Assembly: GCF_900142785.1 (NCBI RefSeq)
Contig: NZ_FRCD01000013.1
Span: 62,001 to 126,000 of the forward strand
Source: Chryseobacterium carnipullorum
GTDB lineage: Bacteria; Bacteroidota; Bacteroidia; Flavobacteriales; Weeksellaceae
Direction: 5' to 3'
Length of the DNA stretch: 64,000 nt
Both the position numbers and the translations under genes were made by a program. Positions 26,719-35,841 of the stretch are shown piece after piece. The notes below the pieces were generated by a model. That model did no database searches, was not told the DNA's origin, and worked only from the letters and a program-made list of their open reading frames with translations. The first letter of the stretch is position 1; every line of letters begins with the position of its first letter.

Positions 26719-26788
26719 CAAAACTAAAACTTATTACAGATTAGTGTATGTATTGCACATACATCATAGATACATCACGTGTGCATTT
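26719..26788 (-). promoter_or_regulatory. Operator-promoter F: three 11-bp units plus TAnnTTTG
   Basis: On the minus strand: AAATGCACACG (26788-26778), TGATGTATCTA (26777-26767), TGATGTATGTG (26766-26756), then TAGTTTTG from 26726, 40 bp after the start of the last unit. The leader to the ATG at 26503 is over 210 nt, unusually long. With operator E facing the other way, this is what the 680-bp gap 26504-27184 holds. Confidence 0.72.
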
Positions 26789-27039
26789 TATATCTTATTT
26801 TATCATTGATGTGTGAAATAGTTAATGAATTACGCATTTTTTTCTGTTTTGTATTCACAATTTTGGAGTATTGTATTTTGGAATTCTTTAATCATCTTCA
26901 AAGGCTTTTTATTCTTTTTATATGACAATGTAATAGTGTTATATAGAAGTGTAGTAAAATGATTCAACAAAAGGAAAAGGATCAATAATAATTTTAATAA
27001 GCGATTTTCTTATAAGTGAAGTCTTTAACAAAACCGCTA

Positions 27040-27119
27040 TTAATGTGCATTAATGCATATATGATGTACTTGTGCTGTATGTAATTGTTGTTTATGTTCA
27101 TGTTTTCTTCTTAAGATTG
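27040..27119 (+). promoter_or_regulatory. Operator-promoter E: three to four 11-bp units plus -7 box
   Basis: Units TAATGCATATA (27051), TGATGTACTTG (27062) and TGCTGTATGTA (27073), with a less regular TTAATGTGCAT before them. The -7 box is TAAGATTG from 27112, 39 bp after the start of the last unit. The ATG of the lipoprotein gene is at 27185. Confidence 0.65.
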
Positions 27120-27184
27120 CAAAAAAATATGGTAACTGAGAATGTTATACTCAAGACATCTATTATATAAATAACACAGATATT

Positions 27185-27625
27185 ATGAAAAAAGCAATTT
27201 TTCTACTTTTCATTATTTTTATTCATTCTTGTCAGATTAATAAAAATAATTCTACTTCAGTACTTCCTTATAAAGCTGTACATAATTATTTTGTAAAAAA
27301 CAATTGCGAAATTCCGGACTTCGTAGAAAAAGTAATAACTACCAAGGATGAATTTAACAAGTTTTTTGATGAAGCAGCTTTTATGGGCAATAGCGGAAAT
27401 CCAACACCTATAGATTTTTCAAAGGAAAATGTGATAGTCCTTTTACATCCGGAAACAGACAGGGCGGTTGAAATAATTCCGATAAAACTGGAAAAAACCC
27501 AAATGGGCGAAGTTATTTACCATTATCAGATGAAAACTGGAGAGAAAAGGTCTTTTACTGTCATCCCAAAACTAATTATCATTGTTAATAAAAATATAGA
27601 AAAGGTAACATTCAAAACTGAATAA
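27185..27625 (+). CDS. Lipoprotein, PrcB-like family (paralogue of 20006)
   Basis: A 146-residue protein with a lipoprotein signal (LLFIIFIHSC, Cys at 16). It aligns along its length with the product at 20006: YFVKNNCEIPDFVEKVITTK, then NPTPIDFSKENVIVLLHPETD. The function is unknown; the fold assignment to PrcB-like proteins is tentative. It is driven by operator-promoter E and lies 161 bp before a TPR-HTH regulator, whereas in the other copy the lipoprotein lies before a membrane protein and a fibre gene. Confidence 0.7.
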   Translation: MKKAIFLLFIIFIHSCQINKNNSTSVLPYKAVHNYFVKNNCEIPDFVEKVITTKDEFNKFFDEAAFMGNSGNPTPIDFSKENVIVLLHPETDRAVEIIPIKLEKTQMGEVIYHYQMKTGEKRSFTVIPKLIIIVNKNIEKVTFKTE

Positions 27626-27786
27626 TTATATTTTATTGAAGAATAAATTATCATGTATAGGGTATTTTGTTCTGTTCTGTAACAGTCATATATTTTGTCT
27701 AATTAGAATATACTGATATGACATATTTATTGTGATTATTTTATTTTTATAAATATTCTATTATTATTAAATAATCTATTGTTGTA

Positions 27787-29262
27787 ATGTGCTTTTTAAA
27801 AAAAATAAATAAAACACTTTGCTTCTCTTTCATAATTTGTTGTTCAAAATTATTTTCACAACAATCTGCAGAAAGAAATATTGATTCTCTATTGATAAAA
27901 ACAAACGAAGTACTTCGGACAAGGATATCAGATGATGATCTTATCCGTTGGAATAAAGGAATCATAAAAGCAGCGACTCAAATTGGCTACCGGGAAGGAG
28001 AAGCAATGGGATATGTCAATATTGCCAACCGGTTTCTATTTAAGGGAGATTTAAAGAAAGGTTTAGAATATTTAAACAAAGCTGAAGATATATCGAAGAA
28101 ATGCAGGGATAATTTTCTTTTTGGTAAAATAAATCAGGAGTACTGCCAGATCTATAATAAAATAAATGTGAACAGGTTGGCTTTGGATTACAATTCGAAA
28201 GCTATGAATTATGGTTTGAAGTTGAGAAAAGATAACCGTGACTGCCGCCTATTTTTACGTTACGTTTATTCAATCAGATCCATGTGTATGTACAAGATTA
28301 AACGACCTGACTCTGCAATTATTTACCTTCATAAATGCACAAAAATTGATCCGAATCCTCTTGATGTAGCTCATATTGGAAGACACTATACTGAATATGA
28401 AGTAAAGCCTGATTCCGCTGAATATTACTTTCGGTGGGCTTTTGAACTTTTAGAAACTAAGAGCTTCAAGCATAACAAATTCCAGAGAGCTGTTGTTTTA
28501 CAGGATTATGGATATTTTCTGCAAAGTCAGAAAAAAAATAATCAGGCCATTATTGCATTTAAAATGTCAACTGAGCTTGCAAAGCAGGTCAACAGACCAA
28601 TGCTTATTCTTTATAATTACAATGAATTATCCAAACTTTATAAAAAAGAGCACAATCCCAATGAAGAAAATGAATATCTGAACAAAGCAAACTCATTAAA
28701 AGATAGCCTGGATCAAAACCAAAATCAAGCTGTAAGTCTTTCTATTAATAAACTGATCGAAGAAAAAGAAAAGGGATGGGCTGAACTTAAAACTGAAAGT
28801 ACTACGGCTTTATGGTACGGAAGTGTTTTAATGCTGTTGAGTATTTTATTCATCCTTTATTTTTATGTACGCATCAGAAAAAAGAGAACCAAACTGAAAG
28901 AAAGTGAAAAAATCATTCTTGAAATAGAAAAAGAAACAAAAAATTTAAAAAGGAAGTTGAGTGAAAATCACGAAAATATTATTCAGCTTGCCAGACATAA
29001 CAGCATAGGATTCCTTCCTAAATTTCAGGAAGCATATCCGGAACTATGTTCAGAGTTGCTGAAAATTAATCCTAATCTTTCCAAATCCGATCTGTCCTTT
29101 TGCGCCATGATATGGCTCGGCTTTTCTTCTAAGGAAGTTGCTCAGTGTATCTCTATGGAACACAGATCTGCACAGACAAAAAAGTATAGGATACGAAAAA
29201 AACTGAATCTGGAACCCGAGACAGATCTATATTGTTTTTTCAGATCTATTTCAGAGCAATAG
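27787..29262 (+). CDS. TPR sensor-regulator with transmembrane segment and C-terminal HTH
   Basis: A 491-residue paralogue of the protein at 17192 with the same layout. It has an N-terminal hydrophobic segment ending LFSQQ, TPRs over about residues 60-310 (for example KGDLKKGLEYLNKAEDISKK), a transmembrane helix near 340-360 (LWYGSVLMLLSILFILYFYV), a coiled coil, then MIWLGFSSKEVAQCISM and RSAQTKKYRIRKKLNL as LuxR-like HTH. The periplasmic-to-cytoplasmic layout suggests a one-component signal transducer. The fibre gene at 29789 follows with its own operator-promoter D. This is a candidate activator of the 11-bp operator family (inference). Confidence 0.82.
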   Translation: MCFLKKINKTLCFSFIICCSKLFSQQSAERNIDSLLIKTNEVLRTRISDDDLIRWNKGIIKAATQIGYREGEAMGYVNIANRFLFKGDLKKGLEYLNKAEDISKKCRDNFLFGKINQEYCQIYNKINVNRLALDYNSKAMNYGLKLRKDNRDCRLFLRYVYSIRSMCMYKIKRPDSAIIYLHKCTKIDPNPLDVAHIGRHYTEYEVKPDSAEYYFRWAFELLETKSFKHNKFQRAVVLQDYGYFLQSQKKNNQAIIAFKMSTELAKQVNRPMLILYNYNELSKLYKKEHNPNEENEYLNKANSLKDSLDQNQNQAVSLSINKLIEEKEKGWAELKTESTTALWYGSVLMLLSILFILYFYVRIRKKRTKLKESEKIILEIEKETKNLKRKLSENHENIIQLARHNSIGFLPKFQEAYPELCSELLKINPNLSKSDLSFCAMIWLGFSSKEVAQCISMEHRSAQTKKYRIRKKLNLEPETDLYCFFRSISEQ

Positions 29263-29641
29263 ATAGGTCGATTGCGAATTGCTAATAAAAGGGCTAGTCC
29301 ATTCTTCATCTTTTCTTTAAATACGATTACTAACATTGGAAATCATGATGATGATATTTTTTTATAATCAAAAAATTCTTTTTGATTGTGGAAGATAAAT
29401 TGTATCATTTCAAAGACCCGTTTTTTTTCATTTATCAACAAAAATGCTGTGATCAGTATTAGCCAATACACTCATCTATTTTAGTGACATGATATAGTTT
29501 AAGAAGAAACTGATTTTTTAGATAATGCAAAGATTTTGATTTAAAACACTTAAGTGTTTTTGCTTTAAAGGGAGTCTGTAAATATCTAGTTTTCATTTTG
29601 TATATAATGGTAAAATATTTAAATATCCTGAAATATAGACA

Positions 29642-29722
29642 TAATGCATAAGTGATGTATTAATAATGCATCTGTGTTGTAGGGGTAATTTGTAAGCTTT
29701 TCCTGTGAGTAATCTACTTTTG
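29642..29722 (+). promoter_or_regulatory. Operator-promoter D: four 11-bp units plus TAnnTTTG
   Basis: Units TAATGCATAAG (29642), TGATGTATTAA (29653), TAATGCATCTG (29664) and TGTTGTAGGGG (29675), then TACTTTTG from 29715, 40 bp after the start of the last unit. It heads the fibre gene at 29789, 67 bp past the box. The rest of the 525-bp gap 29263-29788 shows nothing else. Confidence 0.75.
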
Positions 29723-29788
29723 CGTCAAATTATTTTAACGAAATTTTCCAAAAAAGAGAAAGATTTTTATTATTAACCTAAATTCTAA

Positions 29789-31867
29789 ATGATGAAAAAA
29801 AAATTATTACTGACAGGCTTGTTTATCACTTTTTCCCTAGTGGTCAAATCACAAGTGGGCATTAATACAGCTAATCCTCAGGGGATATTTAGTGTTGACG
29901 GGTTAAAAAACAATCCGTCAACAGGAACTCCCACAATAACTCAGGCTAAAGACGACTTAGTGATGACTTCCAACGGTAATCTAGGGCTGGGTCTTACCGC
30001 TCCCGGTACCACATTGGATGTGAATGGGGCAATTACTAACCGTGAAACTGCATTAATTGTTGCGGGTAATGCGGTTACTATTCCTAGTAATGTGAGTTTG
30101 ATACGGCTTACCGGTGCTGCAACAGCAGCAGTAGCTATTACGGCCCCTGCTGCCCCTAATGCGGGTCAGCGTCTTATTGTCTATAACAATACCACGGGTG
30201 GATTCGGTGCTACCCTGGACGGGATTACTGTTCCTAATGGTAAGGCGCTGGAATTTGTTTTCAGTAATTCATACTGGAGGTCTACTGATGGGGGGGGCGC
30301 GAGCGGAGCCTCACCGATTAATATTTATAATGCAGACGGTACCCTTACGGGAAACAGAGCAGTAACGCAGGGAGCTAATACCCTGGCATTTACAGGCACA
30401 CAAACCAATGCATTTTCTGTAGACGGAAATACCTTTTCAGTGGATGCAGCCAATGATCGTGTCGGAATTGGGACCACCACTCCTTCAAGCAAATTACACG
30501 TAGAAGGCAGCCAGTTGCTTAATGCCGCCGTTACTACAGCTCAGACTAAAAATGCATTGGATATTAATATTGGGGAGGATGGTTATAGCTATGGTAACCG
30601 TGCAGAAAATTTCGGTATCAATATGAAGTCTTCTTCTTCTTCTTCTACAGGACCCATTTCACGTATTAACTTTGGTGATGTTTCTACAAGTAGTACAACA
30701 GGCAACCGTTATCTGTCTTTTAGTGTTGGTAGGACCCCTAACGAGTTGATGTATCTTACAGATGCTAATTCCGGAAGAGTGGGAATAGGAACGGTATCAC
30801 CTACTAATAAACTCGTGGTGAAAGGTGCTAATGCACAACCTTCAGCGTTAGGTATAGAAGATACCAATGCCACATTGAGAGTTGATGGGAGTACCAGTCA
30901 TGCCCTTGATTTTGGAACCTATACCAATGCTCCTTTTGGATCCTATATTTCAAGCCAGAATAAAACGTCTGCAACAGGTCTTCCTTTAGTATTAAACCCG
31001 GTAGGGGGGAATGTAGGTATTGCGACAGCTTCTCCGGGAACAACACTTGACGTGAACGGAGCGATTACCAACCGTGAAACAGTACTATCTGTATCAGGTA
31101 ATGCAGTGGCTATTCCCCCTAATGTAAGCCAAGTGCGGATTACCGGTGCTGCTACAGCAAATGTATCTATTTCAGCACCTGTGGCTCCTAATGCAGGGCA
31201 GCGTCTTATTGTTTATAATAATACTACAGGTGGTTTTGGAACCACACTGGATGGGGTAACTGTTCCCAACGGTAACGTACTGGAATATGTTTTCAGTAAT
31301 TCGTACTGGAGATCTACCGACGGAGGTACCGCTGGCGCAGTCCCACAAAATATTGGCGATGTTAAACCCAGTTTTTCAAATTCTGATCATAACGGTTGGG
31401 TAAAATTAGATGGAAGACCGCTAGGCAATCTGACCATTACCCAAAGAGGGGCGGCAAATTCTATAGGCTTTTCATCCTACCTTCCTAACGCCTCCAACTC
31501 TTACCTTGTACAAAATAATACTGCCCTAGGAAGTATAAGCAGTAACAACAATCGTACAATATCAAGGGGTCAATTGCCTGATTTTCAGCTTTCGGGTGCA
31601 ACCAGCTCTGTAGCTCCGAGTATAAGGTATGATATTATTTATAATAATGGTAAACCATCAGACAACGTACAATCACGTACATTTTTAGCAGGAAAAATAG
31701 GTACTGGTTGGAGAGAGGAAAACAACCGTAATACTAATGTACTGGCTCAAGATCAGCACAACCATACATTTACCACTAATAGTGTAAACGGCGGTGTAGC
31801 ACAGCAGTCCATCAATATACAACCTCAAAGTTTAAGTGTAAATATGTTCGTTTATTTGGGAAAATAA
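29789..31867 (+). CDS. Modular fibre-like surface protein with phage tail-collar-like C-terminus
   Basis: A 692-residue protein. The signal peptide and first ~90 residues nearly match the protein at 24026 (FSLVVKSQVGINTANPQG, then LDVNGAITNRETA), and both shared modules recur. A private segment (about 230-330) includes a Ser run (SSSSSSTGP) and a YLSFSVGRTPNELMYLTD stretch. The last ~170 residues differ from the other paralogues: GWVKLDGRPL, RGQLPDFQLSGA, QDQHNHTF and VNMFVYLGK are typical of phage tail-collar/microcystin-dependent domains. It appears to be a stalk with an exchangeable head. Operator-promoter D lies upstream. Confidence 0.8.
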   Translation: MMKKKLLLTGLFITFSLVVKSQVGINTANPQGIFSVDGLKNNPSTGTPTITQAKDDLVMTSNGNLGLGLTAPGTTLDVNGAITNRETALIVAGNAVTIPSNVSLIRLTGAATAAVAITAPAAPNAGQRLIVYNNTTGGFGATLDGITVPNGKALEFVFSNSYWRSTDGGGASGASPINIYNADGTLTGNRAVTQGANTLAFTGTQTNAFSVDGNTFSVDAANDRVGIGTTTPSSKLHVEGSQLLNAAVTTAQTKNALDINIGEDGYSYGNRAENFGINMKSSSSSSTGPISRINFGDVSTSSTTGNRYLSFSVGRTPNELMYLTDANSGRVGIGTVSPTNKLVVKGANAQPSALGIEDTNATLRVDGSTSHALDFGTYTNAPFGSYISSQNKTSATGLPLVLNPVGGNVGIATASPGTTLDVNGAITNRETVLSVSGNAVAIPPNVSQVRITGAATANVSISAPVAPNAGQRLIVYNNTTGGFGTTLDGVTVPNGNVLEYVFSNSYWRSTDGGTAGAVPQNIGDVKPSFSNSDHNGWVKLDGRPLGNLTITQRGAANSIGFSSYLPNASNSYLVQNNTALGSISSNNNRTISRGQLPDFQLSGATSSVAPSIRYDIIYNNGKPSDNVQSRTFLAGKIGTGWREENNRNTNVLAQDQHNHTFTTNSVNGGVAQQSINIQPQSLSVNMFVYLGK

Positions 31868-31984
31868 ATTATTGTACATCATCAAAAAAATTATAGAAAT
31901 ATCAAAAGGCTTACAGAAACCGGGATAGAAATATTCCGGGCTGTAATTTCCAGAATTTATTAATTAATTTTATTTACTTCTTGC

Positions 31985-32075
31985 TCTATGGATGACAACC
32001 TTGCTCCTTAGTTATCTTTTTTCAACAATATGACAGCAATGATCATGAGTCCAATCATTAGCATTGCTTACTGCC
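31985..32075 (+). pseudogene. Short remnant of the 20485 membrane-protein gene
   Basis: About 55 bp around 32018-32071 matches the 20790-20842 part of the membrane-protein gene (FNNMTAMIMSPIISIAY here, FNNMTAIMMSLIITLLN there), with no usable frame around it. It lies downstream of a fibre gene, whereas the intact gene lies upstream of one. The remaining gap to 32205 shows nothing else. Confidence 0.6.
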
Positions 32076-32205
32076 AAATCATAAAAAAATTACCTAAACT
32101 ACTCAAAATATTTTGGTTGTTGTATCTAATTTAACAACGACACTACAAATTAGAATTATTATGTTCTTTAAATAATCAGAAAAATAAAAAAAAAATAGTT
32201 TTAAT

Positions 32206-32721
32206 ATGAAACCAATGATAAGTACATTTTTTCTTTCAGTATTTATGACTTTAACTGGATTTATCAGTGCTTTAGCACAAAAAATTTCGGACGGACAAAC
32301 CGTTGATATCAATGGAATAAACGTCTCTATAGCACTTATAAATAAAGAAACGGTTGAAATTAAAGGAAAAAACTATGAACGGTATAAAGTAACTGCAACT
32401 GCCAAGAATAATTCCGGCAAGTCATTTTACATCAGAGAAAGCAATTATCCGGAATATTTTAATAAAATACACGGCATTGAATTTAATTGCATTAATGCAA
32501 CTGGATTAAGATTAACAGGAAAACAACTAGTACTTCGTCCCAAAACACATACTGTAAAAGCTACCATACAAACCTATGATCAATCTGGGAAATCGATAAG
32601 TAAATCCTATAATATCACGGCTGGTTATTATTTTGATCCGGAGGATACTTTACAAGGAAGTGATATATTCATCGTTCCGGCAGGAGAGAAACCAGATTTT
32701 TCTGTGACAAGCTCGCTATGA
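32206..32721 (+). CDS. Secreted hypothetical protein
   Basis: A 171-residue protein with a signal peptide (MTLTGFISALAQ). The mature domain looks all-beta, with VDINGINVSIALINKETVEI, RYKVTATAKNNSGKSFYI and HTVKATIQTYDQSGKSI, like a small Ig-type or CARDB-like sandwich. I do not recognise the family. It lies among the fibre genes but without an 11-bp operator. Confidence 0.6.
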   Translation: MKPMISTFFLSVFMTLTGFISALAQKISDGQTVDINGINVSIALINKETVEIKGKNYERYKVTATAKNNSGKSFYIRESNYPEYFNKIHGIEFNCINATGLRLTGKQLVLRPKTHTVKATIQTYDQSGKSISKSYNITAGYYFDPEDTLQGSDIFIVPAGEKPDFSVTSSL

Positions 32722-32859
32722 TACTCGCTTTTTTATCTAAATTCAAGCTAATTCTGCCAAATTTTTTGTTGCGAAATGTTCTCTGGTTATAATTGAATTT
32801 AAGCATCGTTTTATTTTTATAGCCCAAATATTAATTAACCCAATTAGCACATTCATAAC

Positions 32860-33870
32860 ATGAAATTTTTGTATCTGTGTATATTTCTATATCCCTTTGC
32901 AATCAATTCCCAAACCGAAAAACCAATGAAAGAAAAATTTGAAAGAGATTCTTCTTATATTAAAAGTTTTTACGAAAAAGTAGTATTAAAAATAAATGCA
33001 GATGATAAAATCAACGAATTTCATGTAAAGAAGAATAATATATTGCTAAACTTTGCACCTAACATCGCGTACAAGTACAATGTATCGGCTGAATGTGATT
33101 TTTTTTCCCTCTCGATTGGTTTACCGAAAAGATGGACAGGTAATCAAACCGACAATGAAAAAAAGGGGAATACGGTAGGATTTGATGTCTCCTTTACCTT
33201 TTTTAAAAACCACTGGATGCAATCTGTATATTATGATCAAACGAAAGGATTCTACATAAAAAATACTCAGGATTTCTTACCTGTCTGGACAGATGATTTA
33301 CCTTATGTACAGTTACCTGATTTTAAAGTCATGAAAGTTGGTGGAAGTACTTCCTATGTTGCGAATGCGGAAAAATTATCTTTCAGAGCGGTAAACAATC
33401 AGACAGAAATGCAGAAAAAGAATGCAGGGTCATTTATTTTTACGGCAAATTATAGTTATACCCAACTTGATAATAAGCAGGACGAGCAGAAAAGCAATCA
33501 AAGGAGGTACAATATAATTCCCGAAATATCTTACCAATATAATTGGGTTTTATTAAACAAAAATTTGTTACTGTCTGGTAAAGCCGGCAGTGGATATGGT
33601 TTGAGCTATGTTCAAGATAATTCCGACCAAAATAAAGCTTACGCAACAAGGATTTTAAATTTAAACCTAAATCTAAACCTCAATTATCAGTGGAAGAATT
33701 TCTTTATGGGCATTCAGCATCAAATTAATTTTCAGAATTATAAAGAAGATGAGTTTAAAGTGAACTATACGCTGCAGTATTCCAATTTATATTTAGGATA
33801 TCGATTTTATGCACCAAAAATCTTACAGAAAAGCTCTTATTGGGTGAAAAATAAAATAAATTTTTTATGA
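32860..33870 (+). CDS. DUF4421-like outer-membrane barrel protein
   Basis: A 336-residue protein with a signal peptide ending INSQ. The body alternates aromatic and polar residues in strands (KNNILLNFAPNIAYKYNVSA, LNLNLNYQWKNFFMGIQHQI, YSNLYLGYRFYAPKI), which fits an outer-membrane beta-barrel. From memory the opening and the SIGLP element resemble the DUF4421 family of Bacteroidetes, whose role is unknown. Length is normal for that family. The ~710-bp gap that follows has no gene I can support. Confidence 0.6.
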   Translation: MKFLYLCIFLYPFAINSQTEKPMKEKFERDSSYIKSFYEKVVLKINADDKINEFHVKKNNILLNFAPNIAYKYNVSAECDFFSLSIGLPKRWTGNQTDNEKKGNTVGFDVSFTFFKNHWMQSVYYDQTKGFYIKNTQDFLPVWTDDLPYVQLPDFKVMKVGGSTSYVANAEKLSFRAVNNQTEMQKKNAGSFIFTANYSYTQLDNKQDEQKSNQRRYNIIPEISYQYNWVLLNKNLLLSGKAGSGYGLSYVQDNSDQNKAYATRILNLNLNLNLNYQWKNFFMGIQHQINFQNYKEDEFKVNYTLQYSNLYLGYRFYAPKILQKSSYWVKNKINFL

Positions 33871-34583
33871 AAAAGTCAATAATTAAGGTATAAAATCAGA
33901 TCGTAACTTATTTAACAAAACTAACTAAGTATTTGTATAATTAAAAAAATAGGTAAGCTGTATGTAAATGCTATAATCTTCAATTAAGATAGGATTTCGA
34001 TGGATTTTTACGAATCAACTTATTAGTAAGCTTTCTTCTGATATAATGAAAAAATTAAATTGACGGCTAATTATAATGCAATATCTCAAATTACAGAAAG
34101 TAGTTTTTATTGATGTATTTCCTTGATATTGAACTGTAGAATAATCAAATAATTGATAATACAAATCTTCCTTATGTATTATTTCTCTTGATCAATATCA
34201 TGCCCATGTGTTACAACAATTGGAAGCTGAGATTTAATAGTAACGATGCTGATTGAAGCCTATAATCGGTTACAATACCAAATTGCACCATGCGCAAAAT
34301 AGATGCGGATTTTTTTGAGACTTTGAACTGTTAAAGGCTCATGGATAGTACTTGTTTATTGGTGATTAGTATGTGCTTAGTTATAAATGTGACCTTCCAA
34401 AGTATAAACCTTTAAAATCAGATCCCGAGTACCTAACCGGGACTATGTGGAGAAACAAGTTAGTGAAAATGTTGACGGTGGTGGTGAGTTTTGTGAAAAA
34501 CGGATCTCTGTAGGTGCTTTACTTTGTCTATGCCGGATCAGTCTCAAGATGCTATTGATGGATCAGTATAAATAAAAATATAA
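33871..34583. other. Gene-free 713-bp stretch
   Basis: No open frame of useful length, RNA gene or recognisable repeat. The base pattern suggests decayed coding sequence: a 39-codon open run at about 34381-34500 with KYKPLKSDPEYLTGTMWRNK, and scattered short frames around 34240-34320. I cannot name the source. Confidence 0.4.
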
Positions 34584-35522
34584 ATGAAAAAAAGTATGTT
34601 CTCCAATTTTCCTTTATTAACCTCTGGTATAAAAGGATGGAAACTTGCAAAATTTGCATTTTCTGACGAAAAGAAAAAATACAGAATAAAACAGCAGTAT
34701 AAAAGTTTTTTCCTGGCGATGTTCAATCCTTTCTTTGCTAAAAAGTGGTTTAATAAAATTAATTCTTCTGAATTTTCTGAAATCTTATTCTTTAGACCGA
34801 GGCTATTCCTAAAACCCTTTAAAGCATATATGTCAATTACTTGGACTAAAGAACAGAAAATGAAAGTTATTATTGATACCTATACCTTTCTTCTTTCAAA
34901 AAAAGGGAAAAGAAACTTAATTTCACAGGAAATAGTCATTTCAAAATTTTTGCTAAAAGATGGAACAGAAGCGAGGGTTATTATAGGGTATGATGATCGT
35001 TACAGAAAAGAAGGTGAGATTGTTATGTCATTATTTTGCGGGGAATTGCACGGTGTGATTTCTTCCATTGCATTTTCTTTTGAAGAACAATCTCCAGACC
35101 ATTGGGTTTGTTGGATTGGCTGTTTACAGGGAAGGCCTCAGACAGAAGGAACTTATGTTACAAAAAAAGCTCAAAAACTGATGTATGGTATACGGCCAAA
35201 AGCTCTATTATTTGAATTGCTTCAGAAATTAATTAATGATTTAGATATAAAGGAGATTTATGGAATAGGAGACGGAATACAGGCTCAGAAAAGAAAGCAC
35301 TTTATTCATCTTCCACGGTTGCATACTATTGCATTTTCTTACGATGGTTTCTGGAATGAACTTGGAGGAGATTATCAGGAAGACGGGTGGTACAGACTAC
35401 CTGTAAAAACTGTGCGTAAAGACATTAATAATATAAAATCTCATAAACGTGCTTATTACAAAAAAAGATATGAATTAGTCAATTTGATTTTATTAGATAT
35501 AGAAGAATTTCTCTCTCGGTAG
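34584..35522 (+). CDS. VirK/YbjX-like (DUF535) protein
   Basis: A 312-residue protein matching the DUF535 family named after Shigella VirK and E. coli YbjX. Telling parts are the N-terminal RPRLFLKPFKAYMSITWT, the central CGELHGVISSIAFSF, the WIGCLQGR stretch, and the C-terminal KTVRKDINNIKSHKRAYYKKRYEL. VirK is linked to surface export of IcsA and YbjX to membrane or peptide-resistance functions; the biochemical role is unknown. There is no signal peptide. Its presence among surface-fibre genes is suggestive, and flanking debris (IS3 piece downstream) hints at transfer. Confidence 0.82.
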   Translation: MKKSMFSNFPLLTSGIKGWKLAKFAFSDEKKKYRIKQQYKSFFLAMFNPFFAKKWFNKINSSEFSEILFFRPRLFLKPFKAYMSITWTKEQKMKVIIDTYTFLLSKKGKRNLISQEIVISKFLLKDGTEARVIIGYDDRYRKEGEIVMSLFCGELHGVISSIAFSFEEQSPDHWVCWIGCLQGRPQTEGTYVTKKAQKLMYGIRPKALLFELLQKLINDLDIKEIYGIGDGIQAQKRKHFIHLPRLHTIAFSYDGFWNELGGDYQEDGWYRLPVKTVRKDINNIKSHKRAYYKKRYELVNLILLDIEEFLSR

Positions 35523-35639
35523 AAAAAGTACTGCATATCAATTTGTCACAAATAGTGATTGAAGTAGCAACCTTTGTTCGGACACGGTTCTTATACTCTT
35601 TATCTTTAAGAGTATGAAAAAGATCAGAAAAATTATAGT

Positions 35640-35765
35640 TTAGAGTTTAAGATGCAAACGGCAGCAGATATGGAAGTCCTCGGATGGCTAGAGAAACCTA
35701 CAAGATATTTCGACGAATCTAATTAGAAGCAAAGGCAATGAGAGCCTCACGTCGTTTTGTTACCA
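35640..35765 (+). pseudogene. IS3-family OrfB fragment
   Basis: One frame reads DANGSRYGSPRMARETYKIF, a stop, then EAKAMRASRRFVTKL. This matches the HTH_21 segment of IS3-family transposases (YGSPRI-type motif and the MRxxGxRxx..F region). It is short and broken, and it ends close to the operator-promoter C repeats. The source element cannot be assigned. Confidence 0.55.
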
Positions 35766-35783
35766 AACTGATTTATTCGTATA

Positions 35784-35841
35784 TGATGTATCTATGATGT
35801 ATTTTATTTAAGCTTTATCACTCCATTTCCCCATAAATTTG
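35784..35841 (+). promoter_or_regulatory. Operator-promoter C: two 11-bp units plus TAnnTTTG
   Basis: Units TGATGTATCTA (35784) and TGATGTATTTT (35795), then TAAATTTG from 35834, 39 bp after the start of the last unit. The leader to the ATG at 36000 is ~158 bp and resembles the one behind operator B. Confidence 0.75.

Noticed and set aside
29789..31867. A prophage tail region
   Set aside because: The tail-collar-like domain is fused to a signal peptide and fibre modules, and no capsid, terminase, portal, lysis or integrase genes are present.
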